Source of the DNA: Prunella strophiata
Taxonomy: Eukaryota > Chordata > Aves > Passeriformes > Prunellidae
NCBI GenBank assembly: GCA_036583965.1
Contig: JAZBQD010000014.1
Location: forward strand, 68,413,895 to 68,477,894
DNA length: 64,000 bases
Direction: 5' to 3'
The position numbers and the translations under genes were made by a program. Below the pieces are notes generated by a model that searched no databases, was not told the origin of the DNA, and saw nothing but the letters and a program-made list of their open reading frames with translations. Position 1 is the stretch's first letter. The number at the start of each line of letters is the position of its first letter. Below, piece after piece: positions 1 through 14,480 of this stretch.

Positions 1-3000
1 CAAACAGCAACGAGAACTTGCTCATCAGTTTACAGTAATGTGCTTTCCCTAATGCGAAAGTGCTGGCAACACCAACAGCACAGAGAGATGTTCATCGTAG
101 TAGACGTGGATGATTAAAACAAAAACCCATTATAGACTAAATTTTGGCTGCTGATGTCTGCTGGAAGCTGCTTTGCAACCTCCAGTGAAGACAGCTGGGA
201 TTTCCACCTGTAAAACGTGGTTCTGAATCTGAACCCCCCCCCTTTCTTTACTCAAAAAACCATAAAAGTTACTGGAAAAGGAGGCAGCTCTAAGCACATA
301 TTTAAAGTAGTTAAAATAACAGATAATCATAAAGATATAAATAGCTTTTCTGGCAAAATTAAAGCACTATTAAAAGGAAAGAGACACACGAAGAATTACC
401 TCTGCTCTTGCTGACAGACACGTAGTCAGAACAAGACAGGCTGCACGCTTGGAGCCGTTAATAAAAAGAGGAGCAAGCGAATGAAAAGCTTTCGGGTGAA
501 TCCAAATAGTTTTTGTTTCTGTGCTGCAGTTTCACCACTCCCACTGGGTCATTTCTACATTCGCTTCATAGCGAAAGCAAAGTACAGGTCAGAGTGAGAA
601 AGGGAGGAGACCAAAAAACTCCGCTTTATCAGTCAAAGTTTGTCATTCTTGCTGCCTTCTTTTCAAAGGAGGGGAAAACAGGGCTGGTGTGACCAAAGGG
701 GATTTAGAGGGGGTGCTCTGCTGATGTTTAATAAACCAGAAGCTGGGCTCATCTGCATTTTACATGATCTGATTGGTAAAAGCAGGAAGTAAGAAAACCT
801 TTCAAGTACATGATTTATGGAAAGATTATCACATGACTAAAAAGCACAGGACAAGAAGGACCAAATTCAGCTTTCACTTGCAGCAATGTGGGTCTGTTCT
901 AACTCTGTTGCCTTTGGCAGATTTATGATGCTCAAAACAAGATAAAATATTTGGTCTTTGTGAGGACATAAAGCCATTTTAAAATCAGAATTTAGCCTCT
1001 GCTTTTCAAACACAATCATTGTTCCAGGTCTGCTTGGTGAAGAATTTCTGTAGTACATAAGAACCACACGAATCATTTGGAGGGTATTTTCAAATATATT
1101 TCTGCCAGCTCTATCATTCTGCCTCCAAATAATCCAGCTACTCACTGCTGTGCTACACACTCTTGTACACTTGCACACCCTTATGAATGTTTTAAAATGT
1201 ATTTCAAAGTATTAAAAGACAGAACAGCCCACAAGTGCAGTGGAAATTCTCTCCTGCTTTTCACAAAGGAAGTTGAAGTGTTCACTCACTTTATTATGTG
1301 GGGAACAAAATATGAGGATGATTTTATGGTGTAACATCCAGCAAGGTATGGAAATCTTTGCACAAATGACAGTAAGAAACAGTAATAGTCTGTTTTTTTT
1401 GCTCTGTTGCCAGCAATTAAGTCTACATTTCTATGAAGAGCTGGTAAATTATATGAGCTACAAACCCTTTTTTTACCCTCTGTCTCATACATGGATTCCT
1501 ACACTAGAAGGGGGAAGTGTTAGAGGTGAAAGAATAAGAGGAATGTTTACCAGGATGCCACTTGAGTGCTGAGGAAAAAACAGAGAGTAACAAAGGGCTA
1601 AGAACTGAAAGCAAACATTGTGAGACAGTGAAACAGAGCTCTCCCAGCAGAGGCATTTTTTTCAGTGATGCCCTCACAGCTCTGCTGTCCCCTGAGCAGC
1701 TCAGTCAGATGGCAAAAGGTTAAAAGCACTGAGGAAAACCTGAATCATCTGACCCAAAAATGGAAAAGAGGAGAGAGAAAAAATACACTGTGGTATGAGC
1801 TCAGTTTTAATGTGATGCCCTCTTTTAAATACTAAAGGACTCTCCTCCCTTTTGACAAATACTTGGTGAAACACAGACTTTACGTGTGCAGACAACAAAA
1901 CCATAATGGCAATTCATTTTCTTAGGGGTCAGAAACCTCAATTCTATTTCACACACTGTAGCAACACAACATTAATCAAGTGGGTGAATTTTATATGTTT
2001 GTGATACTGTCCAGTGTTTCAGAAAAATGTGATTTATCCCCTGTGTTTAAAAATGATACACAGATTCAATGAAGACAGATTTCTCTGTACTGTCTGAGAA
2101 GACATGGCACATGCCTCATGTACAGAGCTGAGCAATAATGTATGTGGTTGAAAATACAACTGGTACTCCCTAAAGTGGTTTTTCATAGTCTTTAAGCACC
2201 AGGTCCTCAAGCATTTTCCTGTACATCAAACCAACCAGATCTGTCTTTAGCATGTGGGGCAGCAACCCCAAGAAAGATTCCAAACAAGATAAAAAGATTT
2301 CTTTTTTTTTTTCAAGTAACTGTTTATCATACTGTCCAGGAAGTGGTGCAAAATCCTGAATAAAAGTGAGTTCTGATTATAAAGCTGTCTTCTCTGGAAT
2401 CATTCCAGCATCTCTAACCATCTGCAGGGAATAGGATAAAGCACTCATGTACACAAAACACCTTCTGGGAGACTCTGCACCCATACAACAGTGACTACAT
2501 TATTGGTATGGATCAGGACTGGGTTTATCTTACTCAGCTACAGGTGCCAAAAAATTACAGGCTTACTTTAAACCACATCCTTGAGCAGCTGTCAGAGAGA
2601 GGCAACTGACAATGGTGAATCTTGTTAAATTCCTTAGAAATAAAAATTTACATGAACATCAGAGAGAGAAACAGCTTTTCAGGTCAGCATGACAGGGAAG
2701 CAGACTTCTGAATTCCCTCAGGCAAAAGATACTTTCTCCAATTGGAACACAGAGTTTCCCAAAATGAAATCTTAGCACAAAAAAATCTCAAACCTGTTGC
2801 TGTCAGCTTCTTGCTAATTAACTCAGAAATTACCGGCAGATTGGAGATGAAGGAAGGTAATGGAAGTCACAAACTCACATAGATGGAAAAAGTCAGGAAC
2901 AAGACAGAAAAGAAGTAAAAAAAGTACAGAACACCTTTTAAACACTGTGTGTTTCAAAAAACTTTGCCAGAATTAAACTAGAGGGGAAAAAAAGTGACAG

Positions 3001-4579
3001 AATTGCTGCTGGAATCCTGAATTCCACTCTTCTACAATCATCATCTTATAAATCAAAACCTTTTAGAAAAGATAATGAAGATCTGAATGACCTAAACCAA
3101 ATAAATTTCAAGAACATGACCTTCTTCATTGAGAGTGAAGACAATTCAGTGCTGGTTTGAGTTATAGAAGAATTAAAACCATCCAGGGACCTGCAAAGGA
3201 CTGTGCATATCATGTATCTGATGCTGCCAACCCATCTTTGTACCACAAGTAAGTAATGGCAGAAATCTTTCAACTGCTACATTCAAATTCCATCACTCAC
3301 TTCCTCTGGGTCCCCACCAAAAAAACTGCAGGGAAAAAAAAAAAAAGCAAATTTCAAAAATTCCTTCTAGTTCATTATACACAGGAACAGGGAAAATAAA
3401 TGCATGCCTGTCTACCAGTTCATTCAACACAGGAGGGATTAGTCACTTTTCTGAGCACAATATTAGGATGTTTGTTGACTGTGGCCAGTCAAAGAGCGAC
3501 GACTGAGAATGGAGCCATCAAATTCACTTCCTGGCCAAAAAGTCACAATCCAAAGAGAGATTTCTCAGAGAGAGGGTTAAACACAAGAACAGAGGAGAAG
3601 AAAGTGAGACTTGGAAGGTGCCTGTGGCTGGAGGTTTAATGGTCATGTAGTTCCTTCCGAGGAAAGGGAGTGTTCCTGCATGACACAGCCAGCAAACCAT
3701 GCGGGAGTCATATCCTGGTGAAGGGTGGCAGCTCCAGACACTTGACCTGGGAGGACAGCTTTATGCACAGGAATGTTGGCATCAGGAATGGAAAGCATGG
3801 GGAAAGGCATTTATTTCCAGGAAGGCATTAGGAGAATATTGCTCTTGCTAGGAGAGTGGTGTCTTAGAAGCCCAACACACTTCCCAAGGGATGAACCCAG
3901 TAGGGTTTTGCCACAGTTCCTTTCAATCCCAGGGACAATGCCCATCCCTCATGTCTGTGGGGACTGCCAGGAGGAAGGCACAGCTCAGCAGCACCACCCA
4001 GGATGAGCACACTCAAATTATCACCTCTCAGGACCCTGGATGACTCCCAGGGGAGCAATGAACTGAAGGGAACCAGTGTGCACCCTCCGTGCTGCAGGAG
4101 GATTCCCAGCCCCTCGTGGGCTCCCAGGCAAACCTGAATTGCTGCACCTCCTCATCACCTCTGCCCACCCTGGCACTCATGGGGACACTGCAAACTACAT
4201 CAGCTTCAGAAGCCATTCCTGTGCATGGTAATAATACTGGTCTAATTTGCACATCCATTAGAGTGCCTTAAACGAATCTGAGGACAGGTTTGACTCATTT
4301 AGCAAAATCTGACTCACGCTTCTTGGGTATGGAAAAAACTATTTTGCAGACTTACTCCTGCAGGCTCTGTAGTTTCATTTAAAACTGGCCATGTTATGAC
4401 AACTCAGCTTCCCTGTGCATCTTGAGCACTGGAGCAGAGCACAGGGAGAAAACAGAAAGCACAGAGGGAGTTAAAGAGTTACCTTTTGCTAAGGCAGGAG
4501 CTCATGGCACACACGTTTTTTTGGGGAAGAAGATAAATACATTTTTTTAAAAAGAGGCATGTTCCATTTTGGTAGAGAT
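1..4579. other. AT-rich non-coding stretch, no gene recognised
   Basis: No open reading frame above about 110 codons is present and none of the short ones resembles a known protein. Short A and T tracts are common. The part from about 3,660 to 4,270 is richer in GC and carries short overlapping frames on both strands, but I cannot tie it to a gene or named repeat. Intron of a large gene or intergenic DNA are both possible. Confidence 0.6.
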
Positions 4580-5455
4580 ACTTTTCACACCCAAAGCCAG
4601 ACTAAGAAATAAGTCAATATTAGATGTTTGCTTAACCAGCTTAGCCTCTGGATAAAAAGGCCACACTTTCCTACTATGAAAGTTTTGTAAGATTAAACTT
4701 CCTTTGATTTCTGAGGAAGTACTTATCTGTTGTGTACCTGGGATGGGATCCTGTGAAGTTACATTCCATGTACACAAGAACCACTAAACTTATTCAAACT
4801 AGTTACACAATAGGAGAGTCTTCCTATTTATTTTTTCACTGGTGCTCTCAGTTATCATCCGAGTTTTCCTCCAATGGGATTCACAAATTCAGATTTCACA
4901 CAGAGACTGTGCAAATATTGGAGCTCCAACAGCCAACAACAAAACCCAAACATATGAAGTCTTTTGTAGTTTCAAATATATCCTTCCCCAGTGGATGACA
5001 CTCCATTTAAGAGTGGTTCAGCAAAATTATCCAGATGATTATTTATGTCTGTGTAAACATCAGATGCATTCTGAGGAATACTCAAAGGCCACGACAACAT
5101 GAGCTGCTTCTGAGAATCCAGGTCACACTTATGTTTACTCTGAAAGCAGCAACAATTTAAGCAAAGACTGATTTCACTTGACATTATTTTTTAGGAACTG
5201 CTAATTTGTGATTCATTGTAAACACAGAGCCTCAAAATGCTTCAGAATCTAAATAACCTTCCAAGGAGACAGATTCATATACTGAAGAGATCTAAGGGAG
5301 AAAATACACTCAAGATCAGCCTGATCTGTCTCCAGTGCTGGACAGATGGTTCTGCTGTGCCAGTGGGTTTGTGGGGTTTTACATCAGATGCTGAGGAAGT
5401 CCAGAAAATGCCAACATCATTCAACCTTCAGCCTTGGAATGCAAGTTGGCTTCCT
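4580..5455 (+). repeat. Unclassified interspersed repeat, copy C (first part)
   Basis: This segment matches the reverse complement of roughly 47,240-48,160 and, over its last part, of 63,655-64,000. Anchors include TCAATATTAGATGTTTGCTT near 4,615 and the block starting with ATGCTTCAGAATCTAAATAA at 5,237. Similarity stops abruptly after GCAAGTTGGC near 5,450. The shared stretch reads open for about 60 codons in each copy. However, most differences between copies in that frame change the amino acid, which argues against a selected protein. Family unknown; an old LTR element or other mobile element is a guess. Confidence 0.7.
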
Positions 5456-6939
5456 CCTAGAAATTCCAGGACCCCAAGGCCAGAGTCCCATGACTCCTGA
5501 TGGAGCAGCAGGCATGGCTGTGAGGATGGAGTGCAGCTACACCCTGCCCTCCAGACCCAAAGGCTTCTGCTGCTCCTCCAGGCTCTGCTTCCCCACTGCT
5601 CTTACTCTGCCCTACCAAAAGAGGTGGGAGGTAAACCCAGGTCCCAGATGGTTTTGATTTCCCCCAGGTAAGCCACTCAAAGAAAAAACACTGTGCAGCA
5701 GTTTGATCAGAAGGAGTTGCTATGCAAGGGTTGTGGATGGGGACTGTGAGGCTGCTGCCAGCCAACTCACCTACCCCAACAGTGTCATGCATCAGGCAAT
5801 CCCTCACACCAGCTGAGGAACATTATTCCAAAAGGATTTTCTTCCACAGAAACACCTCCTCTCTTCTCACAAAATCATCTCCAATAATTATTAAAATTAG
5901 TCAACCATCTCCCGAAGTCACAAGCTGCAGACTAAAATGAGAGCCACCCAAAAACCCTCCCAAATACAACAAATCTGTACTGCAAAGCACCAATTGCGTG
6001 GAAATGTGCTGATTTTACCAAAATGCTCTATAAAAGGCAACAAGATTGGCCAGCAGGCCAGTCTGTCCAGCTTCCTGCCAGGCTGCCTGCCAGCCCCAGG
6101 GTGGGTACTCCCAGCTCCCTAATTCAAAAAATAAAATTCAGCTATGAGAAGGCTTCCAAAAGATGGGGATTTTGCATCCTGTAGCTCTCTGATTAAAATA
6201 AATGTTGCACAGGTGTGTGTGTGTCAGGAAGGCAGGGACAGCTCTGCTATACACAGCAAGAATGGCTTCTCAACAACAGAAAAATTTAAGAAAAACTGTA
6301 TTTTGAAAGACAGATGCCACTGCTAACAGCACAGTAGGGAGAGAATGAGACATCCCTACATAAATCTGTGAGTGGGAAGACAATGGCAAAGAAATCCAAA
6401 CAGCAAGACGATAAATCAGAGGTGGGGAATCCCTGTCTTACCCCTTCTGCAGCGTGCATGCAGCTATTGTATTTAATTAAAATAAATTACAGCTCGCTTG
6501 TGTACAGCCCTGCAGGGCTTTTAACACCCCTGAACGGAAGCACAGGGATGAGCAGCCATCCTTCAGGAGCTCACTCTGTGTCTCCAGACGTGGAATGCAG
6601 ATGCTCTGTCACAGCACAGGCACAGCAAGGCTGAGGGATCGAGGCAGAACAAAAAGCCCAAAGAGTTCTGCTTTTACACCATCCACTTCCTCAGCCCTAT
6701 CCCTGGGATCCTTGCCAGGATGCTGGTAATGTTTTAAATGGAGAATGCAGAGCTGCCCAGCAGTGTGGCAGCTGCTTCTGAGCAGGGATGTTTCACTGGA
6801 GAGGGGTTTCTTCTAACAGCAATGATTTAACACTCTACAACTAAATTTCTGGAGCATTTGGCTGAGCAGGATCGATGCACTTTCCTGGTTAACCACTGCA
6901 TCCACACCCTCTAATTCCTGCTTAAATTCACTCCACGTA
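5456..6939. other. Non-coding stretch between the two parts of repeat copy C
   Basis: Moderate GC, with overlapping short open frames on both strands around 5,460-5,800 that resemble nothing I recognise. A short TG run lies near 6,212-6,222. It may be the interior of the same unclassified element whose ends match elsewhere in the window, since 4,580-5,455 and 6,940-7,170 both have relatives in the right-hand part. Confidence 0.4.
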
Positions 6940-7170
6940 TTTGCAGCAGCAGCAGCAGCAGCTGAGGACAAGAACATCTCCCTGCACTGAGGTTCACACT
7001 CAGTGTGCCCCAGTTTGGCACAGGAACATCAGTCCTGCACTTCTGGGGACCAGGAGGTGAGGAGGTGCTCAGTGCTGAAGCATTGTGCCACACACCTGAG
7101 GATGCTGCAGAGAACACTGACACCCTGGCAGTGCTTTTGGGGGATACAAACTGAGTTTGCAGCATCACCC
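6940..7170 (+). repeat. Unclassified interspersed repeat, copy C (second part)
   Basis: Similar, inverted, to 59,490-59,650. Shared anchors are TTTGGCACAGGAACA and a stretch around GTGCCACACAC followed by GATGCTGCAGA. A run of CAG trinucleotides (6,943-6,962) lies at its left edge. The minus-strand frame through it has a related frame in the other copy, but no known domain. Confidence 0.5.
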
Positions 7171-9570
7171 AGGACAGCCAGGCTCTGGCTGATTTCTGTG
7201 GAAGATCAGCCTGTGAAGGTCTGTTATACCAGGAGCTTGGTAACTCTAAGCTGCTGAGTACAATGAAGAAGGAAACACCTCTTGACAGACCAAGTCCCTA
7301 AGAGAATTAGAGACACAATGTACCCAACAGGACTCTGGATTTGGAGCTGCTCGGTGGATGCTCAGAATGTGGAAAGGAGCTGTTAAATCTGACCTTGAGC
7401 AGCTGCAGAATATCAGTCGATCCATAGCATTTGGGAAAATAAGCAATTTCTATTTATTCTTGTCCTTAGGAAAGCGTAAGTGAGGAGGAAATGGATTTTA
7501 AGTAAGCTCAGAGAAGTCCATGATAATACTAATTCAAGATTTTGAAGTGCTTCACCAACAGCAAGTAAAACACACAGATCTCTGACAGGAGAAATGAAGC
7601 AGGAAAATGCAAAGCAGCTTGTCCAAGCTTATGCAACAGATGAGAAGCACAAACAACACACAGATCTCCAGGCTCCATCTCTGTGTCCTACCATTCTTTC
7701 ATTTTAAAAACCTAAATCCATTTTGCACTCCAACAAGGTTTCCCACATAGATTTATGTGTTTATTCTGGGCTGCTTAGACTTTTTTTCCTGATGTGGTAT
7801 CTCACCCATTATCTCCTCCTCTGTACACATACAATATAAAAGGAAGTAGTACTTCAGAGCCAAGAAAACAGGAAAAAAGAAGAAGGTAGTAAATTTTTAT
7901 CTAAAGCCAAATTTCTTTTCATATGGGCACACTGAATACAGATTTGAAGCAGCACTCTGTCCTATGAAGAGAGAAAACACTGCTTGGAAACTATGAAAAC
8001 TTGAAATTGCCAAGATGCTACTAAATATATATATTTATGATGCTTCTATTTCCTGCACTAATATAATGTATTATGCATTTTATGTATTATCTGTTCAGAT
8101 GCAGATACACTTCACTGCAGGCAGAGATGAGGCAATTATCCAAAACACTGACAGACCATCCCTTAGCCCCATGAAGTGCAGTGAGTAACACAGATCACTC
8201 CAGCACACAGCTCATGTGGCACAAGGACTGCTCCTACAAAAGACACATAAAAGGTTCTCTCAGTGTCCATGCTGGTGCCAGAGTTTTCTCTGATGGAGCC
8301 ACCTCACCACAGAGACAAGACATAAAGAGGAAATCTAAGAACTCATCTTAGCAAGCTCCTCTTTTTTTTTTTTTTTTTTGCAGAGCACACATTAAACTTA
8401 CAGGTACTTTCACATCTGACATAAATTAAAAGCTCCTCTTTTAAAACCAACTTGTGTTTTCATGTTTCAAAGTCATCTAGAAGACAGCACTGTCAAATGG
8501 AGAGTTTCTCTTTGAATACCCACTGCCTGTGTGAATGGCTACTCCCCTCACTTCCAACACTGACCTCTTCAAGGTTTGTCTCCTTTCATGCCATCCATGC
8601 CTGTGGACCTTCTCAGAAGAAAAGGGACACCTGAAGAGGAAAATGGCTTTCTTTACCCTTGCTGTAATTTTCTTTTAAACCCCTCCTTCTCACTCAGAGT
8701 AGAGGGGAACATGCTCTAAGAAAAACCTACTTGCTCAGAGATGAGGCAGGAGTGAGCTCATCCTGAGGTCAGATATTGGGCTTTTACTGATGAAGAGCTA
8801 AAATATTAATATTTATTGTTGTGCCTGAGATCTGAAGCAGGCTTGGTGCCCTCACTTCACAGGTCCAAGTGACAAACATGACGTGACAAAGCCACTCTGT
8901 GGAAGGTACATGAGTTTGCAGAATGCTTCCTCAGCCAGTGGAGAGCTTCTGATCATCTGGTCCCTTTTAAGACCAGCCTCACACAACCAACCAATCATTT
9001 GAACAGGGCTATGACAGAAAATACTTCTACCAACCCTAAATATGTCTGTGTGCATGGTACAACTGGTTTTTTCTGTAAGACTTGAACTGGAATCAATACA
9101 GTGCCATTACTCAGAGTACTCTTGCCAAGATCCTACAGGGCAGATGGAATTTTGGAGTCCATCTTTAAAATGCAGAGGTTGTTCTCTATCATGACTGTAA
9201 CAGAAGTTATTTTGGATCATTTTAAAGGATATCATTGAAAAAATGAAGGTTTATGCCTGGCAGTAAAAGCATCTGATGAAAATGCACAGTTAAAATGGAA
9301 TTACCTGTTTGGCAGGTGAAGCCTGTAGGAATACAAAGCTTCCTTTTCCAAAAACAAATGTAGGAGATTTAATCTAATTTTATACATTAATCTGGTCTAA
9401 ACCTTGGGGAAGCTGCAAAGCTTTACTTCCTTTTCTGAGGCAGGAAAGAGAATCAAGAATCCCAGATTTCAAAGCCTGATTATTTTAAGGAAATGTTTAT
9501 GTGAGTAACAGCCAGAACTTACTGCTGTCCTCAGCATGAAACCTAAAGGATGACTGAAGCACCATAAAAA
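7171..9570. other. AT-rich non-coding stretch
   Basis: Nothing recognisable as a gene. It holds an 18-nt T tract at 8,362-8,379 and ordinary AT-rich sequence. Confidence 0.6.
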
Positions 9571-9730
9571 AGGCTTGGATTTGAAAGGACTTTAAAGATC
9601 ATCTTGCTCCAACCCCCTCCCATGGGCAGGGAGACTTTCCACTATCCCAGGTTGCTCCAAGCCCCATCCAGCCTGGCCCTGGACATTTCCAGGGATGGAG
9701 CAGACACGGCTGCTCTGGGCAACCACAGAG
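9571..9730 (-). mobile_element. CR1 LINE 3' fragment
   Basis: Contains the CR1 3' region in reverse orientation: a degenerate AAAGGACTTTAAAGATCATC block followed by CCACTATCCCAGGTTGCTCC and the downstream CAGCCTGGCCCTGGA. The element's 3' end lies to the left. Both ends are eroded and no protein-coding part remains. Confidence 0.85.
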
Positions 9731-12700
9731 GTTGCAACCCTATCTGATGTTCAACTTGGAAAACATCACAGAATGAAACCAGCAGTAATTCACAGAGATA
9801 CACACTTCAGGTCAAGGGATACCATCTCTCCTTGAATCCCTCTCTAACCTGCTGTTATTTCCCTGAACTCCAGCTATCCAGAGTTTTCACCAAAACCACA
9901 TCTCCTTTTTCTTTGCACACACAGCTGTTATAGATGAGCTCCCTAATACACAGAACTCCCCACAGTACTCTTGGTTGAATTCCCTCCTTGCCTGCTCCCA
10001 GTAAGCAATAACCAAATTAAACAGCCTTTTTTCAAGGTGTCAGAAAGCCACAAGGGGTTACATAATGCATGACTACCCTGCAGAGACTGACAGTGCAGGT
10101 ATCACGACTTCACCACCCTCACATACCTGACTATTTATTAAATCAACCATCTACCCCTAGGACTGCACCACCACCCCCCTCAGGTGCAAATGGAAGGGGA
10201 AATTCAGGAAGTCTTGGGTAATTTCACTGGTATTTTTATATGAATTTTGAGACAGACCTTTTTTGAAGTGAAAAGTTCCACCACACCATGACAAGTCTCT
10301 TATTCTGTATCCTGCTCAGCATTTCTCAATGCAATTTAGTACCTCTAACAGAAAACTCACTGTAAATTAGCAAGAAATGAACAGGGAACACTGGACAACT
10401 GCAGTTCACCAGAACAAATGCTGGCTACTTCATTATCACTTCCAGCACTGACCACATGTATTGCAGGGAAAAAGCTGACCTGGTTAAGGACTTTTCCATT
10501 TCTATCCATGATCTCTCAGGGAATGTGCTAAGGAAACAATTGTCCTACTGAATCATTTCAAGAATTTAACAGCTAAGATGATTTATTACCATCAAATAGG
10601 TCTTGGAAAAACAAAGATATTTGAGGAGACTCAATAGCTATTAAATCATTGTGGAAAACATGATGCTGAAGAAATTGCAGATGCCTGACACATGTTCTAC
10701 CACTTTTTTTTTAAAAAATATTGAGTGCCTATAAAAAGCAACTCTGCAGAATTACTTAAAAACTTTTCTGACAGAAAAAATTTAAAAATAGAGATATAGG
10801 TACAAATTAAAATGGTCATCCATAAAAGTAAAAAACAATTTTAACTAAAACACCCCACAAAGGCTATTGGAAAAACTGGAGTCACCAATAATTTCAAAAC
10901 CTATGCATTACAAATACACTTCTCACTTAGTAAACAAGCTGAGACGCATTTTGCAGAGTTATAGATATTTTAGAGTTGAGTCAATACATAGAAAACCTCA
11001 CATCATCTTATAATGAGTCCACTTGCTAGCTGGTGTGAAACCAGATTCAGTAACAAAAATAACAAAACTTGGGTTTTGTTATTACAACTGAAGTGTAGAT
11101 GTTGTTGTCACATAGAACACGCTCTGTTCAAGACAGTTGGAAGCATCTCTATTTAAAATGTGCCTTTGAACACTACAAGTGAATCAGAAAGATGGTCTGT
11201 AAGGCTTGCTATGCAAAATACCACTGAAGAATGTGCTGTTTTGACCAAAATGGAAAAACTCTTGTGCTAAACCTTCCACTAGACCAGGCTGCCCCAAGCC
11301 CCATCAAACCATGAGTTCTTACAGTACCCAAGTGAATGTTTTAAATGTATTCCAAAATACTCAGCCACAATATAGCAGCCTCAAAGTAGGTCCAAGCTTT
11401 TGATATTACAGATAATACAGACAATAGCTAACAACTTTTGGAGGCCAAAATCCCTTTCCAGCCCTTCCTGCCTTCAAACCTCTCCTCTTCACATCCCTGC
11501 ATCACCACAGCTGCAACAGTAATTTAAGAGACAATCCAGCCTTGAACTCCTTTGTGCCTTGACAGTGATGACAAAGGGACAGGAAAGATCCACCTTGTGC
11601 CACTCACGTTGAGCCACGTGGCTCAAAAACAAGGCAACCCAGACAGTTTTACAAACTGCACTCACAAACCAGGAAATGAGGAAAACTAATGGCCTTTGTA
11701 ATTAAATGGATGTCTTATAGAAAAGCTGACCAACAGACTTACAAAATAGGAAAATGAGCATTCCTCTTTGACTTAATTTTGCGTCGTCCTCGTTCCCTTG
11801 TGCAACTCAGCCACCAGTTTCTTTTTCTGCAACACAACAAAGAAAACAAATTCTGTTAAAAAAAAAAGTATTCGAACTGACGTTTCTCATTACATTGCTA
11901 AGTAATGCTTCAAGCTTACTGCTTGCTTTTAGTCAACACTGGAAAATATTTCCATCCTTCTTGATTGTTTCTCTGATTTTGATTGCCAGAGTATTCCTGA
12001 AACTGCTCTATCAAGATGAACCTTGGAGACTGCTTGGTGATTTGAAGTGTAACACTGACAAACTAGAAATAAATTCCAAAACCTACTGCAGAGTTGACCA
12101 AAGAAATTCCTTGTAGCCACAGAGAAAGTGAATAAACATTTTTTTTAAAGGATCTAATTGCTCAAAGATATCTTTGTGGTGTCTTGACAGATCTGTGAGT
12201 GTTCTTTGCTGGCCTCCAGCACCTAATTCAGAGAGGTGATGACTTGCTCTTGGTTTGGGGTCATACCTGGTACCCTAAGACACTTCAGTGGGAGCTGCAT
12301 ATTGGAAAGGCTGTTCCTTGCATCCTACTCTGTGCTTTGGACTCAAATTTATAGAAATAGAAAAATTATATCCATACCTTACTGGGAATTGAAGCAAAAG
12401 AAGAGCAAGCAGCCAGAAAAACAAACAGAAAAATCTAAGTAGAGTTATGAGAGTATTGTCTTGAAAAAGAATGCTCTGATGCTACATTCTCCATTTAACC
12501 ACATAATTAGTAAACTTCCAGCAGAAGTAGCAAAAAAAGAATTCCTCATTCCCTTACTAGGCTAAGTAGCAACCTGGAAGAACTGCTCAAACCTCCATGA
12601 AGAAGAACTGGATTGCTCCAGATAATAGAATAACTAAGTAACTGGGGACAGAGTGGAAAATGAAGCACAGAACATCTCATCGCTCAAGGTCAGTGCACTT

Positions 12701-14480
12701 CTTGCTCTGCTGAAAATGGTAATTTGCAAGGGGAAAAAAATAGAAGTATTAAAAAAAAAAAAAAAAAAAAAGAAAGAAAGAGATGGAAAGAGGAGGACTC
12801 CAGTCAGAAAGAATCCTGACTCTGGCTACAGTCTGCTGCCAGGAAGGGATAACAAAGCAACAAGTAAATGCCAGCATGGATTTGTCAAACTGCTTCCCTC
12901 CCCTTTCCAAGAAGTTAGAAAGCCCCAGGATACAGAAATAATTCAGTAAACACCAGGGTCACCTGAGCATGGTCACTTTTATGCCATGGAATTCTCCCAA
13001 AACAATAAAGGATCATGGATTTGGAGAATAAAACTTCACTTTTCTCAAGTGATCACCAGGTCTTAGCACATGGCATCCAACCTTCAGCACAGCAGAAACC
13101 CAACACATACAGAAAGAAGCTGAGTATCTCATTAATTCATCAGACAACTATGCACAATAAGTGTTTTCTTAATCCTAAATTCCAAAATCTCAATATGAAA
13201 TAAATACATGTATCATTAGGGGGTATGAAATCATCAACTCATTTATAAGGGGCACAGTTAAACTTCAAGCTATTTAATTTAGCAGAACAATAGAGCTTTA
13301 CGAAGTGTGTTTTTCAGTAATGACCTGGACACTATTTTTGTTATTTCTGTCTCTAAAATGCACAGCCAATATTTGTGGTTTACAAAAAAAAAAAAAAAAA
13401 AAAAAAGGCATTTCTTTCTTAAAACGTTGTTGTGCAGGAAAAAAAAAAACAATCAAGAAAAAAAATTAAACTCAGAGTACAATCAAATATACAAAGGAAA
13501 ACCACACAAGTGCAGATTTCATCATACTCCTCCAGATTTTAAATAGATCAACATATTTTGGAGATGGGTGTGATTTTATGCGAGCTGTGCCCCTTTAAAA
13601 TTGGCAACTACATTTAATTCAGTGCTGCCTTATTCCAAGTTCCAAACTCCAGTTGAAAATAGATCTCACAATGGAATCCTACAGCTGAATATACTCTGGG
13701 AGAAAATTAATACTTTAATTTATTCCAAATTCATTTGCATGACAGTATATCATTAGTATATACAAAAAAAATATGTATTATACCAACAGAGGAAAAATTC
13801 TGTGCAAACAGTTAAAGAAACTCACATCCCACCAGTGAGATGAGCTTGAAACTTGAAGCAACAAAGCTGTTTTATTTCTCTGAGAAACAAACACATAAAA
13901 AAATACCAAAAAGAGCTGTTAACAGTTTAGATTGTAATTTTAAAAAATACTGTATGACCTTAAAAAAGCCCATGAAGCAAATATGATTTCTTGCATGCCA
14001 GGTATCTCCTAAATAGCTGGAAAGAGCCACATGGACAATCAAGTGCAGACCAAAAATAACTGATGTAACCCAGCTCACCTACAAAGCTAGTTTTCCAACC
14101 TCACTGATTACCAGTTGAAGGGGAAAGAAAACACACACTCACTTTGTAACTCCATCAACCTTGTTGTCCTGGAAACAATTCTTCTACAAGAGAAGTACTT
14201 AACTGCCAAAACATCTTCTGACACTACTTTTTGGTTTTTTTTCTTCCCCTACTTCCTCTCTGCAGTGCTCTCAATGTTTGATAAGCAGCCAGCACCAAAC
14301 CTAACCCATCAAATGGCACAGAAATTGGCTCTCCTGCTCTTAAAAGGAAATACATAATTCCATTTGAGCTATGCAGCACTTAGGGAACTCACCAGGTTTG
14401 CACAAAGGCTATGGAAAGGACTAGTCATTTTGTTGTTGCTGTTGTTGTTAAAATGTCTTACTAACTGAACCTTTCATTTT
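9731..14480. other. AT-rich non-coding stretch
   Basis: No gene seen. A-tracts occur at 12,751-12,771 and 13,384-13,406, and a short CR1 relic lies at 11,271-11,310. Open frames are short and low in complexity. Confidence 0.6.
11271..11310 (-). mobile_element. Short CR1 relic
   Basis: About 40 bases, including CTTCCACTAGACCAGGCTGC, match the reversed CR1 3' region seen in other copies here. Too short to assign to a subfamily. Confidence 0.5.

Noticed and set aside
6943..6962. CAG repeat considered as a coding polyglutamine tract
   Set aside because: No open frame of useful length surrounds it and it lies at the edge of an interspersed repeat.
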